64,000 nt of DNA from Bacillus nakamurai. Lineage in GTDB: Bacteria > Bacillota > Bacilli > Bacillales > Bacillaceae. The translations under genes were made by a program, and so were the position numbers. Shown in pieces: positions 1 through 8,361 of the stretch (positions are counted from its first letter, which is position 1; each line of letters starts with the position of its first letter). The DNA lies in assembly GCF_001584325.1 (NCBI RefSeq), contig NZ_LSAZ01000041.1, positions 62,001 to 126,000 of the forward strand. The letters run 5' to 3'. The notes beneath the pieces are model-generated. The model was not told the origin of the DNA. It did not search any database and saw nothing but the letters and a program-made list of their open reading frames with translations.

Positions 1-1
1 A

Positions 2-661
2 CTGTACGAAACAGATCATCAGATGATCCGTGAGCTGGATGCTCATTATCTGGATTTTGAGCGAAGAGAGACCGCCGTGAATACGGACCTCGGGAATAAA
101 ACCGCCTTCGCTTACGTCATGAAGCCGGAAAAATGTGTTCCATTCGACCGTATCGAAAGCGGAGACTGGAAAGAGTACCGGTTTATGAAGCGGGAGGATG
201 ACAGCCCGGTTTATTATTTCGCATACGGTTCCTGTATGGATAATGCCCGCTTCAAACAGGCGGGGGTCGATCACTTTTTTGCCGAGCCTATCGGAGGGGC
301 CGTTGTTGAAGGGTATTCGACGAGATTCACATTAAAGCGTCCTGACGGTTCCAGAGCCGATCTTGTAGAAGACGGCGGCCGGACCGAAGGGGTGCTGTAC
401 AAGCTGCCGTTTGAAGCGGCAACTTATTTATATAAAAGAGAAGGCGTCGATTCACATACGTATCGTCCTGCTTTCGTAGATGCTTGTGCCAATGGCCGTG
501 TGTACACCGGCTGTCTGACGTTTCTCGTGCTTGAAAAAGCGGAGGAAATTGCGCCTCCGGGTCATTATCAGGAGGAAATCGAACGCGGGGCTGACCTGTA
601 TTTATCTCCGGACTTTTCAGAAAAGCTCAAGCGCTATATGAATTCTTTGCCGAAAATATGA
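2..661 (+). CDS. ykqA: gamma-glutamylcyclotransferase family protein YkqA (5' end outside window)
   Basis: The reading frame is open from base 2, so the true start lies upstream and only about 219 C-terminal residues are seen (the 168 protein is about 277 aa by memory). The motif YYFAYGSCM (around 215-240) is the hallmark of the AIG2/GGCT fold, which makes 5-oxoproline from gamma-glutamyl-amine substrates. The piece before it looks like the tail of a first, degenerate domain. The actual substrate is unknown. It is followed 41 bp later by ktrC on the same strand with no terminator between them. Confidence 0.85.
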   Translation: MYETDHQMIRELDAHYLDFERRETAVNTDLGNKTAFAYVMKPEKCVPFDRIESGDWKEYRFMKREDDSPVYYFAYGSCMDNARFKQAGVDHFFAEPIGGAVVEGYSTRFTLKRPDGSRADLVEDGGRTEGVLYKLPFEAATYLYKREGVDSHTYRPAFVDACANGRVYTGCLTFLVLEKAEEIAPPGHYQEEIERGADLYLSPDFSEKLKRYMNSLPKI

Positions 662-702
662 TAATATTCCTACTAAGAGATATTGATTAAAGGAGCACTG
701 TA

Positions 703-1368
703 ATGAGAAAAGAGTTTGCTGTTATTGGCCTCGGCCGCTTTGGGGGGAGCATCTGCAAAGCGTTAAGTGAGGAAGGTCTCGAGGTCATGGCGATGGATAT
801 TGATGAAGATAAAGTGAATGAATACGCCAAAATCGCTTCACATGCGGTGATCGGCGATTCAACCGATGAATCTGTTTTGAAAAATTTGGGGATGCGCAAT
901 TTTGACCATGTGATTGTGGCAATCGGCGAGAATATACAGGCGAGTATTTTAACAACACTTATTTTGAAGGAGTTGGGTGTTCAAACCATTACGGTAAAAG
1001 CGCAAAACGATTATCATGAAAAAGTGCTGGCGAAAATCGGAGCCGATCATATCGTCCATCCTGAGCGAGACATGGCAAAGCGAATCGCCCATAATATTGT
1101 TTCGAACAACGTGCTTGATTATTTAGAGCTGTCCGATGAACACAGTATCGTTGAAATCGTGGCCAACAGCCGCCTCGCCGGGAATACATTGCTTGATTTG
1201 GACATCCGGGCGAAGTACGGAATTAACATCGTCGCCATCAAAAGGGAAAAAGAGGTCATCGTATCTCCGCTGGCAACCGAAGTCATTCAAAAAGAAGATA
1301 TTTTAATCGTCATCGGATCTATTTCAGACATTTCCCGTTTTGAAAAAAGAGTGCTGCATACGAAGTAG
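703..1368 (+). CDS. ktrC: KtrC, cytoplasmic RCK subunit of the Ktr potassium transporter
   Basis: This 221-residue protein starts with a Rossmann fold: GLGRFGG at residues 9-15 binds the nucleotide, followed by an RCK_N domain (to about 135) and a TrkA_C-type domain (about 140-221). KtrC forms the gating ring that binds ATP/ADP and c-di-AMP and regulates the membrane subunit KtrD, which is not in this window. The length matches the family. The ATG has AAGGAG about 8 bases upstream. A hairpin terminator follows directly. Confidence 0.95.
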   Translation: MRKEFAVIGLGRFGGSICKALSEEGLEVMAMDIDEDKVNEYAKIASHAVIGDSTDESVLKNLGMRNFDHVIVAIGENIQASILTTLILKELGVQTITVKAQNDYHEKVLAKIGADHIVHPERDMAKRIAHNIVSNNVLDYLELSDEHSIVEIVANSRLAGNTLLDLDIRAKYGINIVAIKREKEVIVSPLATEVIQKEDILIVIGSISDISRFEKRVLHTK

Positions 1369-1371
1369 ACA

Positions 1372-1399
1372 AAAGCCGTCTGAACAGGACGGTTTTTTT
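1372..1399 (+). terminator. Rho-independent terminator of ktrC
   Basis: The inverted repeat AAAGCCGTC/GACGGTTTT has a 7-base loop and runs into seven T residues, just after the ktrC stop. Confidence 0.85.
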
Positions 1400-1453
1400 A
1401 TATGTCAGAATAGAAAGACATTTATCTGTAAGCGGTGTATTCTTCAATTGTTA

Positions 1454-1482
1454 TTGACTAAGATTACGCGATCCGATAGCAT
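1454..1482 (+). promoter_or_regulatory. possible sigma-A promoter of adeC
   Basis: TTGACT (1454-1459) is followed after 17 bases by TAGCAT (1477-1482), a moderate match to the vegetative consensus, 35 bp before the adeC start. No regulator site is recognised. Confidence 0.35.
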
Positions 1483-1517
1483 ATTGTACCATATAAAGAA
1501 AAAGAGGAGGCCCCATT

Positions 1518-3251
1518 TTGAACAAAGAATCACTGGCTAAACGGCTGAATGCTTCAGCCGGCAGACAAAAAGCCGATACCGTCATTAAGAACGGAAAAAT
1601 CATGGATGTATTTAATCAGGAATGGATCTCTGCAGATATCGCCATCACTGACGGAATGATCGTCGGGCTGGGTGATTACGAAGGGGAAGAAGTCATTGAC
1701 GCAGAGGGCCAGATGATCGTTCCAGGCTTTATTGACGGACATGTTCATATCGAGTCTTCTATGGTTACTCCGATTGAGTTTGCAAAAGCAGTCCTTCCGC
1801 ACGGAGTGACTGCCGTCATTACCGATCCGCACGAAATTGCAAACGTCTCTGGGGCCAAAGGCATTTCATTTATGATCGAGCAGGCGAAAAAAGCGCCGCT
1901 TCACATTCATTTTATGCTTCCTTCCTGTGTTCCCGCTGCAAGCTTTGAACGTTCAGGCGCGGTTTTAAAAGCTGCTGACTTAAAGCCTTTTTATCAGGAG
2001 AAAGAGGTATTGGGGCTTGCGGAAGTGATGGATTATGTGTCTGTTGCCGAGGGTGAAGAGGATATGATCGAGAAACTGCTCGATGCCAAGCTTCACGGGA
2101 AACGGATTGACGGACATTTAGCGGGATTATCTTCTGATTTGATTAATATATACAGAACTGCACTGGTGTCAAATGATCATGAAGTGACGACAAAAGAAGA
2201 AGCGCTGGACAGAATCAGACGGGGGATGTATGTGATGCTGCGTGAAGGATCAGTGGCAAAAAATACGCTCAGCGTCCTGCCGGCGGTTAATGAAAAAAAT
2301 GCGCGGCGTTTTTTCTTTTGTACGGATGATAAGCATGTAGACGATTTGCTTTCAGAAGGAAGTGTCAATCACCAAGTCAAATTAGCCATAGAAGCCGGTC
2401 TTGATCCGTTTTTGGCTTATCAGCTGGGCAGCTTAAACGCCGCCGAGTGTTACGGCCTTGATACGAAAGGAGCGGTGGCGCCGGGATTTGATGCTGATTT
2501 GCTGTTTATTTCCGATTTGCGGCAGGTCGCCATTACAAAGACGATGGTGAACGGGCGCACGGTTGCAGAGAACGGCCGGACGATTTATGAGCAGACGGCT
2601 GACTCACAATTAACAGATACCGCGCTCTTGGACACAGTGCAGCTGAAAGCGCCGCTGACTGAATTGGATTTTCACATGCCGATTCAAGAAGGCAAAAATA
2701 TGAACGTGATTCAAATCATACCGAATCATTTGGAAACGAGACGAAAAGAAGTGCCCGCGCCGCCATCTGACATGTTCCAGCCTGATATCGAGCATGATTT
2801 ATTAAAGATCGCCGTCGTGGAACGGCATAGCGGAGAAAAAATAATGGGACTCGGAATCGTACAAGGATTCGGATTAAAAGAAGGGGCCCTTGCAACTACC
2901 ATTTCTCATGATTCGCACAATATCATTGCCGTCGGAACAAACGATGCGGACTTGGCCGCGGCGATCAATCAGCTTCATAACATCGGCGGAGGATTAGCAG
3001 CCGTTAAAAACGGGGAATTGCTTCACTCTGTTCCGCTCCCGATTGCAGGTTTGCTTTCTGACCAATCTGCGGAGTGGGTAAATGACAGTTTGGGCGTGCT
3101 TCACGAAAAGCTTCCGTTGATCGGATTTACCGGGGATTTTAACCCGTTTCTCACTCTTTCATTTTTAGCTTTGCCGGTGATTCCGGATATTAAAATGACG
3201 GCAACGGGGCTGTTTGACGTAAAAGCCTTTCAGCATATACCGCTGCAATAA
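1518..3251 (+). CDS. adeC: adenine deaminase
   Basis: This 577-residue amidohydrolase converts adenine to hypoxanthine and ammonia for purine salvage. The metal-binding motif FIDGHVHIESSM (about residues 72-83) and the DPHE motif (about 103-106) fit the ADE subfamily with its binuclear metal site. The length is that of the B. subtilis enzyme. The start is TTG, preceded by AAAGAGGAGG at 1501-1510; no in-frame ATG has a comparable ribosome site. The gene is flanked by terminators and is probably monocistronic. Confidence 0.96.
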   Translation: MNKESLAKRLNASAGRQKADTVIKNGKIMDVFNQEWISADIAITDGMIVGLGDYEGEEVIDAEGQMIVPGFIDGHVHIESSMVTPIEFAKAVLPHGVTAVITDPHEIANVSGAKGISFMIEQAKKAPLHIHFMLPSCVPAASFERSGAVLKAADLKPFYQEKEVLGLAEVMDYVSVAEGEEDMIEKLLDAKLHGKRIDGHLAGLSSDLINIYRTALVSNDHEVTTKEEALDRIRRGMYVMLREGSVAKNTLSVLPAVNEKNARRFFFCTDDKHVDDLLSEGSVNHQVKLAIEAGLDPFLAYQLGSLNAAECYGLDTKGAVAPGFDADLLFISDLRQVAITKTMVNGRTVAENGRTIYEQTADSQLTDTALLDTVQLKAPLTELDFHMPIQEGKNMNVIQIIPNHLETRRKEVPAPPSDMFQPDIEHDLLKIAVVERHSGEKIMGLGIVQGFGLKEGALATTISHDSHNIIAVGTNDADLAAAINQLHNIGGGLAAVKNGELLHSVPLPIAGLLSDQSAEWVNDSLGVLHEKLPLIGFTGDFNPFLTLSFLALPVIPDIKMTATGLFDVKAFQHIPLQ

Positions 3252-3282
3252 AAAAGCTGCACTCATCATGAGTGCAGCTTTT
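3252..3282. terminator. bidirectional terminator between adeC and rnjA
   Basis: A perfect 15-bp inverted repeat (AAAAGCTGCACTCAT and its complement) around a single base, with A and T runs on both sides, serves the converging adeC and rnjA transcripts. Confidence 0.9.
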
Positions 3283-3283
3283 A

Positions 3284-4951
3284 TTATACCTCCATAATGA
3301 TCGGAAGGATCATCGGGCGGCGTTTTGTTTTTTCGTATAAGAACGGTGCAAGTGTATCGGTAATTTCGTTTTTGATTTCTGACCACTGCGTCGTTTTCCG
3401 ATCCATTACTTTTTCCAGATGGTTCGAAATCAGCTGCTGTGCATCGTTGATTAAATCACCGGATTCTCTCATGTAAACAAAACCTCTGGATATTAAGTCA
3501 GGTCCTGCTGACACTTTAAAATCATCCATATTGATGCTTACGACAACAATGACAAGGCCTTCTTCTGAAAGAATACGGCGGTCCCGAAGCACGATATTTC
3601 CAATATCGCCGATCCCGCTTCCGTCAATATAAACGGAGCCGGACGGGATTTTACCTACCACAGAAGCTTCTTCACCTTTCAGTGCAAGCACTTCGCCGTT
3701 GTCCATAATAAAGCAGTTTTCTTCTGGTATGCCGCAATCCATCGCGAGTTTTATATGCATTTTCTGCATTCTGTACTCACCGTGGATCGGCATGAAGAAT
3801 TTCGGTTTGATCAGGCGGAGCATCAGCTTTTGCTCTTCCTGTCCGCCGTGTCCGGATGTATGAATGTCATTCAGAGATCCGTGAATAACCTCTGCGCCCG
3901 CACGGTACAATTGGTTGATAGTGCGGCTTACGCTGATTGTGTTTCCCGGAATCGGAGAAGAAGAAAAGACAACCGTATCTCCCGGGTTGATTGAAATCTG
4001 GCGGTGCGTGCCGTTAGCGATTCGTGATAATGCCGCCATCGGTTCACCTTGGCTTCCCGTACATAAAATCGTTACTTTATTTGCGGGCATACGATTGATT
4101 TCATTATGCTCGATAAATGTATTTTTCGGACATGTGATGTACCCGAGGGTCTGTCCGATTTCGATAGCCGATTCCATACTGCGTCCAAATACGGCGACTT
4201 TTCTGCCGTTTAATACGGCTGCTTCAATCACTTGCTGAAGGCGGTGGATATTCGAAGCAAACGTCGCGAATATAATTCTGCCGTCCACTTTGCGGAAAAT
4301 ATCGTGAATGCTTTCGCCTACGCGGCGTTCTGACATGGTGAAATCAGGCACTTCACTGTTTGTGCTGTCGGAAAGCAGGCATAACACGCCTTCTTTCCCG
4401 ATTTCGGCCATCTTTGTCAGATTTGCCGGTTCGCCTACCGGTGTAAAGTCGAACTTAAAGTCACCGGTATGAACGATGTTGCCCGGCGGTGTTTTGACGA
4501 CAATTCCGTATGAATCCGGAATGCTGTGTGTCGTTCTGAAGAAGGATACAGACGTCTTGCGGAACTTAACGATGTCGTCTTCTCCGATAATGTTTAATTT
4601 CGTCTGTCTTAACAGTCCGTGCTCTTCAAGTTTATTCCGAAGTAAGCCGATCGCGAGTTTACCGCCGTAAACGGGAATATTTACTTGTCTGAGCAGGTAT
4701 GGAATACCGCCGATATGGTCTTCGTGACCATGGGTGATAAACAACCCTTTAATTTTATCTTCATTCTTTACTAAATACGTGTAATCAGGGATTACGTAAT
4801 CAATTCCGAGAAGCTCGTCTTCTGGAAACTTGATTCCCGCATCAATCAGTACAATTTCATCCTGAAACTGCACCCCGTACGTATTTTTCCCGATCTCGCC
4901 CAATCCGCCGAGGGCGAAAACGGCAGTCTGGTCATTTTTTACAAATTTCAT
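3284..4951 (-). CDS. rnjA: ribonuclease J1
   Basis: This is the 555-residue metallo-beta-lactamase/beta-CASP nuclease with 5'-to-3' exo- and endoribonuclease activity, central to mRNA decay in Bacillus. The zinc motif HGHEDHIGG (about residues 74-82), the HTGDF motif and HGEYRM are visible. Start choice: an ATG at 4960 would overlap the rpoY stop (ATGA) but has GGAG only 2 bases away. The ATG at 4951 gives the family length and a usable 11-base spacing. It is the second gene of an rpoY-rnjA operon. The SR1P peptide encoded at 15.1 kb is known to promote the GapA-RNase J1 interaction. Confidence 0.97.
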   Translation of the reverse strand: MKFVKNDQTAVFALGGLGEIGKNTYGVQFQDEIVLIDAGIKFPEDELLGIDYVIPDYTYLVKNEDKIKGLFITHGHEDHIGGIPYLLRQVNIPVYGGKLAIGLLRNKLEEHGLLRQTKLNIIGEDDIVKFRKTSVSFFRTTHSIPDSYGIVVKTPPGNIVHTGDFKFDFTPVGEPANLTKMAEIGKEGVLCLLSDSTNSEVPDFTMSERRVGESIHDIFRKVDGRIIFATFASNIHRLQQVIEAAVLNGRKVAVFGRSMESAIEIGQTLGYITCPKNTFIEHNEINRMPANKVTILCTGSQGEPMAALSRIANGTHRQISINPGDTVVFSSSPIPGNTISVSRTINQLYRAGAEVIHGSLNDIHTSGHGGQEEQKLMLRLIKPKFFMPIHGEYRMQKMHIKLAMDCGIPEENCFIMDNGEVLALKGEEASVVGKIPSGSVYIDGSGIGDIGNIVLRDRRILSEEGLVIVVVSINMDDFKVSAGPDLISRGFVYMRESGDLINDAQQLISNHLEKVMDRKTTQWSEIKNEITDTLAPFLYEKTKRRPMILPIIMEV

Positions 4952-4956
4952 TCCGC

Positions 4957-5166
4957 TCATAACTCCAATACTTTAAAATTTTCGCTCTGCTTCTCATATT
5001 CTAAGAAAGCACCGTCTACAGGCTGAACAAATTCAATGTTGTATTTCTTATCTTTCAGCTTCGTTCTGACGTCCCGTTCTGAAACGCCCTCAATATAAAG
5101 TGAATCTGTTTTTTCACGAACAGGTACTTCGTCAGCCTTCTCTTGATAAAATACCTTATAAATCAT
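4957..5166 (-). CDS. rpoY: RNA polymerase epsilon subunit
   Basis: This 69-residue protein (formerly YkzG) is the epsilon subunit of Firmicutes RNA polymerase, a small phage Gp2-like subunit. The sequence from [18 protein letters not shown] to the end matches the known protein closely in length and content. The ATG is preceded by AAGGAGAGAT. It lies just upstream of rnjA on the same strand, so transcription and decay components share an mRNA. Confidence 0.95.
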   Translation of the reverse strand: MIYKVFYQEKADEVPVREKTDSLYIEGVSERDVRTKLKDKKYNIEFVQPVDGAFLEYEKQSENFKVLEL

Positions 5167-5209
5167 CCAAATCTCTCCTTAAATGCCGTATGTTAGACTC
5201 GCTTATTCT

Positions 5210-5238
5210 ATTATATTCGAAAACGGAATATAAGGAAA
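5210..5238 (-). promoter_or_regulatory. probable sigma-A promoter of rpoY-rnjA
   Basis: Reading the minus strand, a perfect TATAAT (5215 down to 5210) is preceded after 17 bases by TTTCCT. It sits about 45 bp before the rpoY start. The -35 is weak. Confidence 0.45.
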
Positions 5239-5247
5239 GTCTTGAGC

Positions 5248-5280
5248 AAAAAAGGGACTTTCGAAAAACGAAAGATCCCT
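5248..5280 (-). terminator. minus-strand terminator after the 23-residue ORF
   Basis: Minus-strand sequence AGGGATCTTTCG / CGAAAGTCCCT forms a stem with one bulged base and a TTTTT loop, followed by six T residues. It begins one base after the stop of the small ORF at 5282-5353. Confidence 0.7.
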
Positions 5281-5281
5281 G

Positions 5282-5353
5282 TCAGGTAATGACTTTTTTC
5301 CGGAGCATTCCGCCCCACTGCCGTTTGAGTTTCTTCCGTAATCTGCGCAGCAT
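5282..5353 (-). CDS. candidate 23-residue basic peptide
   Basis: The peptide starts MLRRLRKKLKRQWGG and ends with MLRKKVIT (residues 16-23). It has 11 Lys/Arg, no acidic residue and one Trp, so it could bind nucleic acid or membranes. Support for a real gene: AAGGGGAGG lies 9 bases before the ATG, the stop is followed at once by a U-tailed hairpin, and a minus-strand CATACTA (5404-5398) resembles the sigma-G -10 element, with CGAAAA 18 bases upstream as a weak -35. I do not recognise the peptide. It fills most of the otherwise gene-free stretch 5167-5534. Confidence 0.5.
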   Translation of the reverse strand: MLRRLRKKLKRQWGGMLRKKVIT

Positions 5354-5458
5354 ATGTGCATACCTCCCCTTAGGTTTAACAAATACCTTTATAGCAGTAG
5401 TATGCGGAAAATCCTGTTTTGTTTTTCGTGGGTATAAATGGAATTTGAACAGGGAGGT

Positions 5459-5486
5459 TTGCCGGACGGAAAACTTTCTGTATGAT
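5459..5486 (+). promoter_or_regulatory. probable sigma-A promoter of ykrA
   Basis: TTGCCG (5459-5464), a 16-base spacer and TATGAT (5481-5486) lie about 50 bp before the ykrA start. Confidence 0.5.
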
Positions 5487-5534
5487 GAGAGTGGAAAAGG
5501 CGCGACTGATAAACGGGATAAAGGAGAAATTGAT

Positions 5535-6308
5535 ATGAAACCTAAATTAATCTTTTTTGATATTGACGGAACAATATATGACCATGACAAGCATATCCCC
5601 GAAAGCACAAGAAAAACAGTAGCGGCGCTTAAAGACGCCGGACACTACTTATTTATTGCCAGCGGACGTTCTCCATTTTTGGTAAAGCCGATTCTCGAAG
5701 AGCTCGATATTCAATCATTTATTTCTTACAATGGGCAGTTTGTCGTATTTGAGGGCGACGTGATTTTTAAAAATCCATTGCCTGAGGATGCGATAGAGCG
5801 TTTATTGCAGCAGGCGGCAGAGGGAGAGCATCCGGTCGTATTTATGGCTGAGGACACAATGAAAACGACCATTGCCGGACATCCGCACGTCTCTGAAGGA
5901 ATCGGCAGTCTGAAAGCTCCGTATCCCGAGGTGGATGAACAGTTTTATAAAGGGAAAGACATTTATCAGCTGCTTTTATTCTGCCGGGGGCATGAAGAAA
6001 AAGCATATGCCGCTTTTCCGGAGTTTGACTATGTCCGCTGGCATGAGCTGTCAACCGATGTGCTTCCGAGCGGAGGTTCAAAAGCTGAGGGCATTAAAAG
6101 AGTGCTTGAGCGGCTTCCGTATGAAATCAATGACACTTATGCCTTCGGCGACGGATTAAATGACCTCGAGATGATCAGGTTTGTCGGCACTGGGGTGGCG
6201 ATGGGAAATGCCGTGCCGGAATTAAAGGCGGCAGCTGATTTCATCACGAAATCTGTAGACGAGGAGGGCATCAGCTACGCTGTAAAAGAGCTTGGCCTTC
6301 TGAAATAA
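5535..6308 (+). CDS. ykrA: Cof-type HAD phosphatase YkrA
   Basis: This 257-residue cytosolic haloacid dehalogenase-fold hydrolase has the N-terminal DIDGTIYDH nucleophile motif (Asp9/Asp11), SGR as motif II, a C2 cap domain, and GDGLNDLEM near residue 200 as motif IV. Such proteins dephosphorylate sugar phosphates or flavin-type substrates; the substrate here is not known. The frame is open back to 5100, but the ATG at 5535 has AAGGAGAAAT upstream and gives the family length, so the extension is not used. It converges on defB through a shared terminator. Confidence 0.9.
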   Translation: MKPKLIFFDIDGTIYDHDKHIPESTRKTVAALKDAGHYLFIASGRSPFLVKPILEELDIQSFISYNGQFVVFEGDVIFKNPLPEDAIERLLQQAAEGEHPVVFMAEDTMKTTIAGHPHVSEGIGSLKAPYPEVDEQFYKGKDIYQLLLFCRGHEEKAYAAFPEFDYVRWHELSTDVLPSGGSKAEGIKRVLERLPYEINDTYAFGDGLNDLEMIRFVGTGVAMGNAVPELKAAADFITKSVDEEGISYAVKELGLLK

Positions 6309-6344
6309 AAACGACCGGCACTTCTAAAGTGCCGGTCGTTTTTT
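6307..6344. terminator. bidirectional terminator between ykrA and defB
   Basis: A long perfect stem, ACGACCGGCACTT with its complement around CTA, is flanked by five A and six T residues. It overlaps the last bases of defB. Confidence 0.9.
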
Positions 6345-6897
6345 ACCGATCAATGGCAATGGCATTGTCAGGTTCTTTGAACGGATTTTCTTTATCGATA
6401 TGATCGTAAAACATAATGCCGTTCAGATGGTCAATCTCATGCTGAAACACAATGGCCGGAAAGCCCTTCAGGCGAATGTCGATCTGTTCCCCTTCAAGTG
6501 TCGTTCCTTTCACTCTGATACGGGCGTAGCGCGGAACGTAGCCCGGAATGCGTTCGTCTACAGACAGGCATCCCTCTCCGCTCGTTAAATAGCTTCTTTC
6601 CACCGAGTGGCTGACGATTTTAGGGTTAAACAGCGCGTAGCTGTATAATGTGCCTTTTGCGTCCTCTGCGTGAACAGCGATCATCCGCTTTTTTACGTCA
6701 GTTTGCGGAGCCGCAAGCCCTACACCCGGACGAAGCTGGTATTTCTCGGCTAATTCCGGATTTTGGCTGTTTTTCACAAACTCAATCATATCAGCAAGAT
6801 GCTGTTTTTCTTCATCAGAGGCGGGAAGCTGAACTTCTTCTGCGACTTCTCTGAGTGCGGGGTGTCCGTCACGGACAATATTTTCCATAGTAATCAA
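6343..6897 (-). CDS. defB: peptide deformylase (second paralogue, YkrB)
   Basis: This 184-residue metalloenzyme removes the formyl group from nascent protein N-termini. All three motifs are present: GVGLAAPQ (about 58-65), EGCLS (about 108-112) with the metal-binding Cys, and HEIDH (about 153-157) with two metal His and the catalytic Glu. The length fits the type 2 enzymes of Gram-positive bacteria. The start is TTG at 6897 with AGGAGTG about 8 bases upstream; the next ATG is three codons in. B. subtilis has another deformylase gene, def, elsewhere. Confidence 0.95.
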   Translation of the reverse strand: MITMENIVRDGHPALREVAEEVQLPASDEEKQHLADMIEFVKNSQNPELAEKYQLRPGVGLAAPQTDVKKRMIAVHAEDAKGTLYSYALFNPKIVSHSVERSYLTSGEGCLSVDERIPGYVPRYARIRVKGTTLEGEQIDIRLKGFPAIVFQHEIDHLNGIMFYDHIDKENPFKEPDNAIAIDR

Positions 6898-6960
6898 GAA
6901 ACTTCACTCCTAAAGCTTTATATGTAAATTATAGCGAATTTCTTTACCGGGGCGCAACGA

Positions 6961-6990
6961 AACAAAAGACCAGCCGTAAAAGGCTGGTCG
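6961..6990 (-). terminator. terminator of the YjcZ-like gene
   Basis: The 8-bp stem GACCAGCC/GGCTGGTC with a 6-base loop is followed on the minus strand by TTTTGTTT. Confidence 0.7.
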
Positions 6991-7007
6991 ATATTCATGG
7001 CTTGCGA

Positions 7008-7220
7008 TCAGCAGCCGCAGCCTAAAAAAGCGGCACCGACGATGATCAACAAGATAAATAATACTACTATTAAAGCGAATGTGCGGCCATATCCGCCTCC
7101 GCATCCGTATCCGTAACCGCCGCCGTAACCGCCGCCGTAACCGCCGCCGTAACCGCCGCCGTAACCGCCGCCGTAACCGCAACAACCGCCGCCATATCCG
7201 TATCCATATCCTCCGTACAT
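7008..7220 (-). CDS. Gly/Tyr/Cys-rich YjcZ-like sporulation protein
   Basis: The 70-residue protein starts [15 protein letters not shown], continues through a GGGY repeat block to about residue 46, and ends in a hydrophobic helix ([20 protein letters not shown], about 48-67) and CGC. The helix motif is that of the YjcZ family of small sporulation membrane proteins; the repeat resembles coat and structural proteins. The ATG follows AGAGGAGGG. A near-perfect sigma-K promoter lies upstream, implying late mother-cell expression. Cys residues at both ends could cross-link. Function is not established. Confidence 0.8.
   Translation of the reverse strand: MYGGYGYGYGGGCCGYGGGYGGGYGGGYGGGYGGGYGYGCGGGYGRTFALIVVLFILLIIVGAAFLGCGC
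7111..7180. repeat. 12-bp tandem repeat inside the YjcZ-like gene
   Basis: CCGTAACCGCCG is repeated about 5.5 times with a 12-bp period, encoding the GGGY blocks on the minus strand. Such a repeat can vary in copy number by slippage without breaking the frame. Confidence 0.85.
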
Positions 7221-7243
7221 AAAAAACCCTCCTCTTTTAATTA

Positions 7244-7271
7244 CGCTGACCCTTTGTCAGCAGGGCCAGCG
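7244..7271 (-). promoter_or_regulatory. 5'-terminal mRNA hairpin before the YjcZ-like gene
   Basis: CGCTGACCCT and AGGGCCAGCG pair across an 8-base loop (one G-U pair). The structure would start at or within a few bases of the predicted sigma-K transcript start and ends just before the ribosome site, as expected for an mRNA-stabilising 5' stem. Confidence 0.5.
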
Positions 7272-7278
7272 TCTACTA

Positions 7279-7305
7279 TAAACTATGTGAAAGCCATAAA
7301 GATGT
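7279..7305 (-). promoter_or_regulatory. sigma-K-type promoter of the YjcZ-like gene
   Basis: On the minus strand, AC (7305-7304), a 16-base spacer and CATAGTTTA (7287-7279) match the sigma-K consensus AC-N16-CATANNNTA exactly. Confidence 0.6.
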
Positions 7306-7413
7306 ATGGTCATATGCCCTGTTTTCTCTAATTTTTTGTGCAAGTTTTCTCTGACAATTTCCTGATGGCTGCAATCCCGAAGTGTGCCGAAAAAAGCAAT
7401 TACAGCTCAGCTA

Positions 7414-7442
7414 TTGTCAAACGGCGCCGAGGCTTCTATAGT
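7414..7442 (+). promoter_or_regulatory. sigma-A promoter of ykyA
   Basis: TTGTCA (7414-7419), a 17-base spacer and TATAGT (7437-7442). Transcription would begin near 7449, downstream of the ATG at 7448, which decides the ykyA start. Confidence 0.7.
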
Positions 7443-7471
7443 AGAAAATGTCAAGATTGGGGGATTTCAGT

Positions 7472-8140
7472 GTGAATAATTTTCAAAAACGAATGTTTGC
7501 GGGCATCGGAGCACTCGGCGCTGCAAGTATACTGCTAGCGGGCTGCGGGGGAAAAGACTCGGTTGAGTCGCTTCATGATTCGCTGGAGAAAGTCGTGCAA
7601 GTGGAAAAGCCGTTTCAAAAGGAGCAGCAGGAATTAGAAAAATTAGAGAAAAAAGACGATAAGCTGTATAACGATATGATTCAGCTCAATATGGACGATT
7701 ATTCCAAAATTGTTTCTTTGGCGGATGAAGCGCTTAAAAATGCAGATCAGCGAGAGCAGCATTTAAAAACGGAAAAAGACAGTATTGACAGCTCTAAAAA
7801 AGAATTTGAAGCCGCCCGACAAGCAGCCGGCTCGATTAAAGATAAAACCATTAAGAAAAAGGCAAAAGAAGCGGCCGGCCATATGGAAAAACGTTATGCA
7901 TCGTACACCGGTATGTATAAAGAGTATGAAAAAGCGATTCAATATGACAAAGAATTGTATAAAATGATTAAGAAAAAAGACCTGACTGCCGATGATCTTG
8001 ATAAACAGATCAGCAAAGTGAACAGTTCCTACCAAAAAGTGTTAAAACAAACCGGAGCATTTAACGAGCAGACAAAACAATACAATAAATCAAGGGAAGA
8101 ACTATATAAAGCGGCCGGCTTTCACGTTAAGGAAAGCTGA
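7472..8140 (+). CDS. ykyA: lipoprotein YkyA
   Basis: This 222-residue exported lipoprotein has an N-terminal hydrophobic segment ending in the lipobox LLAGC (Cys25), then a long Lys/Glu-rich, almost wholly helical region that suggests an elongated helical bundle. It belongs to the YkyA family of putative cell-wall-associated lipoproteins; the role is unknown. GTG 7472 is chosen because TTGGGGG lies 8 bases upstream and the predicted transcript starts after the alternative in-frame ATG at 7448. A terminator separates it from pdhA. Confidence 0.88.
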   Translation: MNNFQKRMFAGIGALGAASILLAGCGGKDSVESLHDSLEKVVQVEKPFQKEQQELEKLEKKDDKLYNDMIQLNMDDYSKIVSLADEALKNADQREQHLKTEKDSIDSSKKEFEAARQAAGSIKDKTIKKKAKEAAGHMEKRYASYTGMYKEYEKAIQYDKELYKMIKKKDLTADDLDKQISKVNSSYQKVLKQTGAFNEQTKQYNKSREELYKAAGFHVKES

Positions 8141-8148
8141 ATGGGAGA

Positions 8149-8175
8149 AGGGACCGGACAGCCGGGCCCTTTTTT
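8149..8175 (+). terminator. terminator of ykyA
   Basis: AGGGACCGG/CCGGGCCCT stem (one mismatch) with a 4-base loop runs into six T residues. Confidence 0.85.
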
Positions 8176-8206
8176 GTGTTTGAAAAAAAGTTTGCCGATC
8201 CTATTG

Positions 8207-8239
8207 TAGTACAGTTATCAGGTGTATACTAGTACAGTT
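8207..8239. repeat. direct repeat upstream of pdhA
   Basis: TAGTACAGTT occurs at 8207-8216 and again at 8230-8239, 23 bp apart (about two helical turns), in the non-coding region before the pdhA promoter. TATACT overlaps the second copy's first base. Confidence 0.5.
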
Positions 8240-8316
8240 TGAAAAATGAAAAACAGCCGGCCGCACCCGATAAATATAAAGCGAATACATTTATTAAAAA
8301 TCAATGTTCAAAACGA

Positions 8317-8346
8317 TTGACGGGTCTTCTTTGTTTAGTGTAAACT
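8317..8346 (+). promoter_or_regulatory. probable sigma-A promoter of the pdh operon
   Basis: TTGACG (8317-8322), an 18-base spacer and TAAACT (8341-8346). This leaves a leader of about 210 bases before pdhA. Confidence 0.55.
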
Positions 8347-8361
8347 TATCCATGTTAAGCA

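Noticed and set aside
5100..5534. N-terminal extension of ykrA (145 extra residues)
   Set aside because: The extension overlaps the rpoY start region and the ykrA promoter, has no HAD homology, and the ATG at 5535 has a good ribosome site.
6910..7185. Arg-rich 91-residue frame (LRRRLRRR repeats) on the minus strand
   Set aside because: It is an out-of-frame reading of the 12-bp repeat in the YjcZ-like gene, whose own frame has a ribosome site, family match and promoter.
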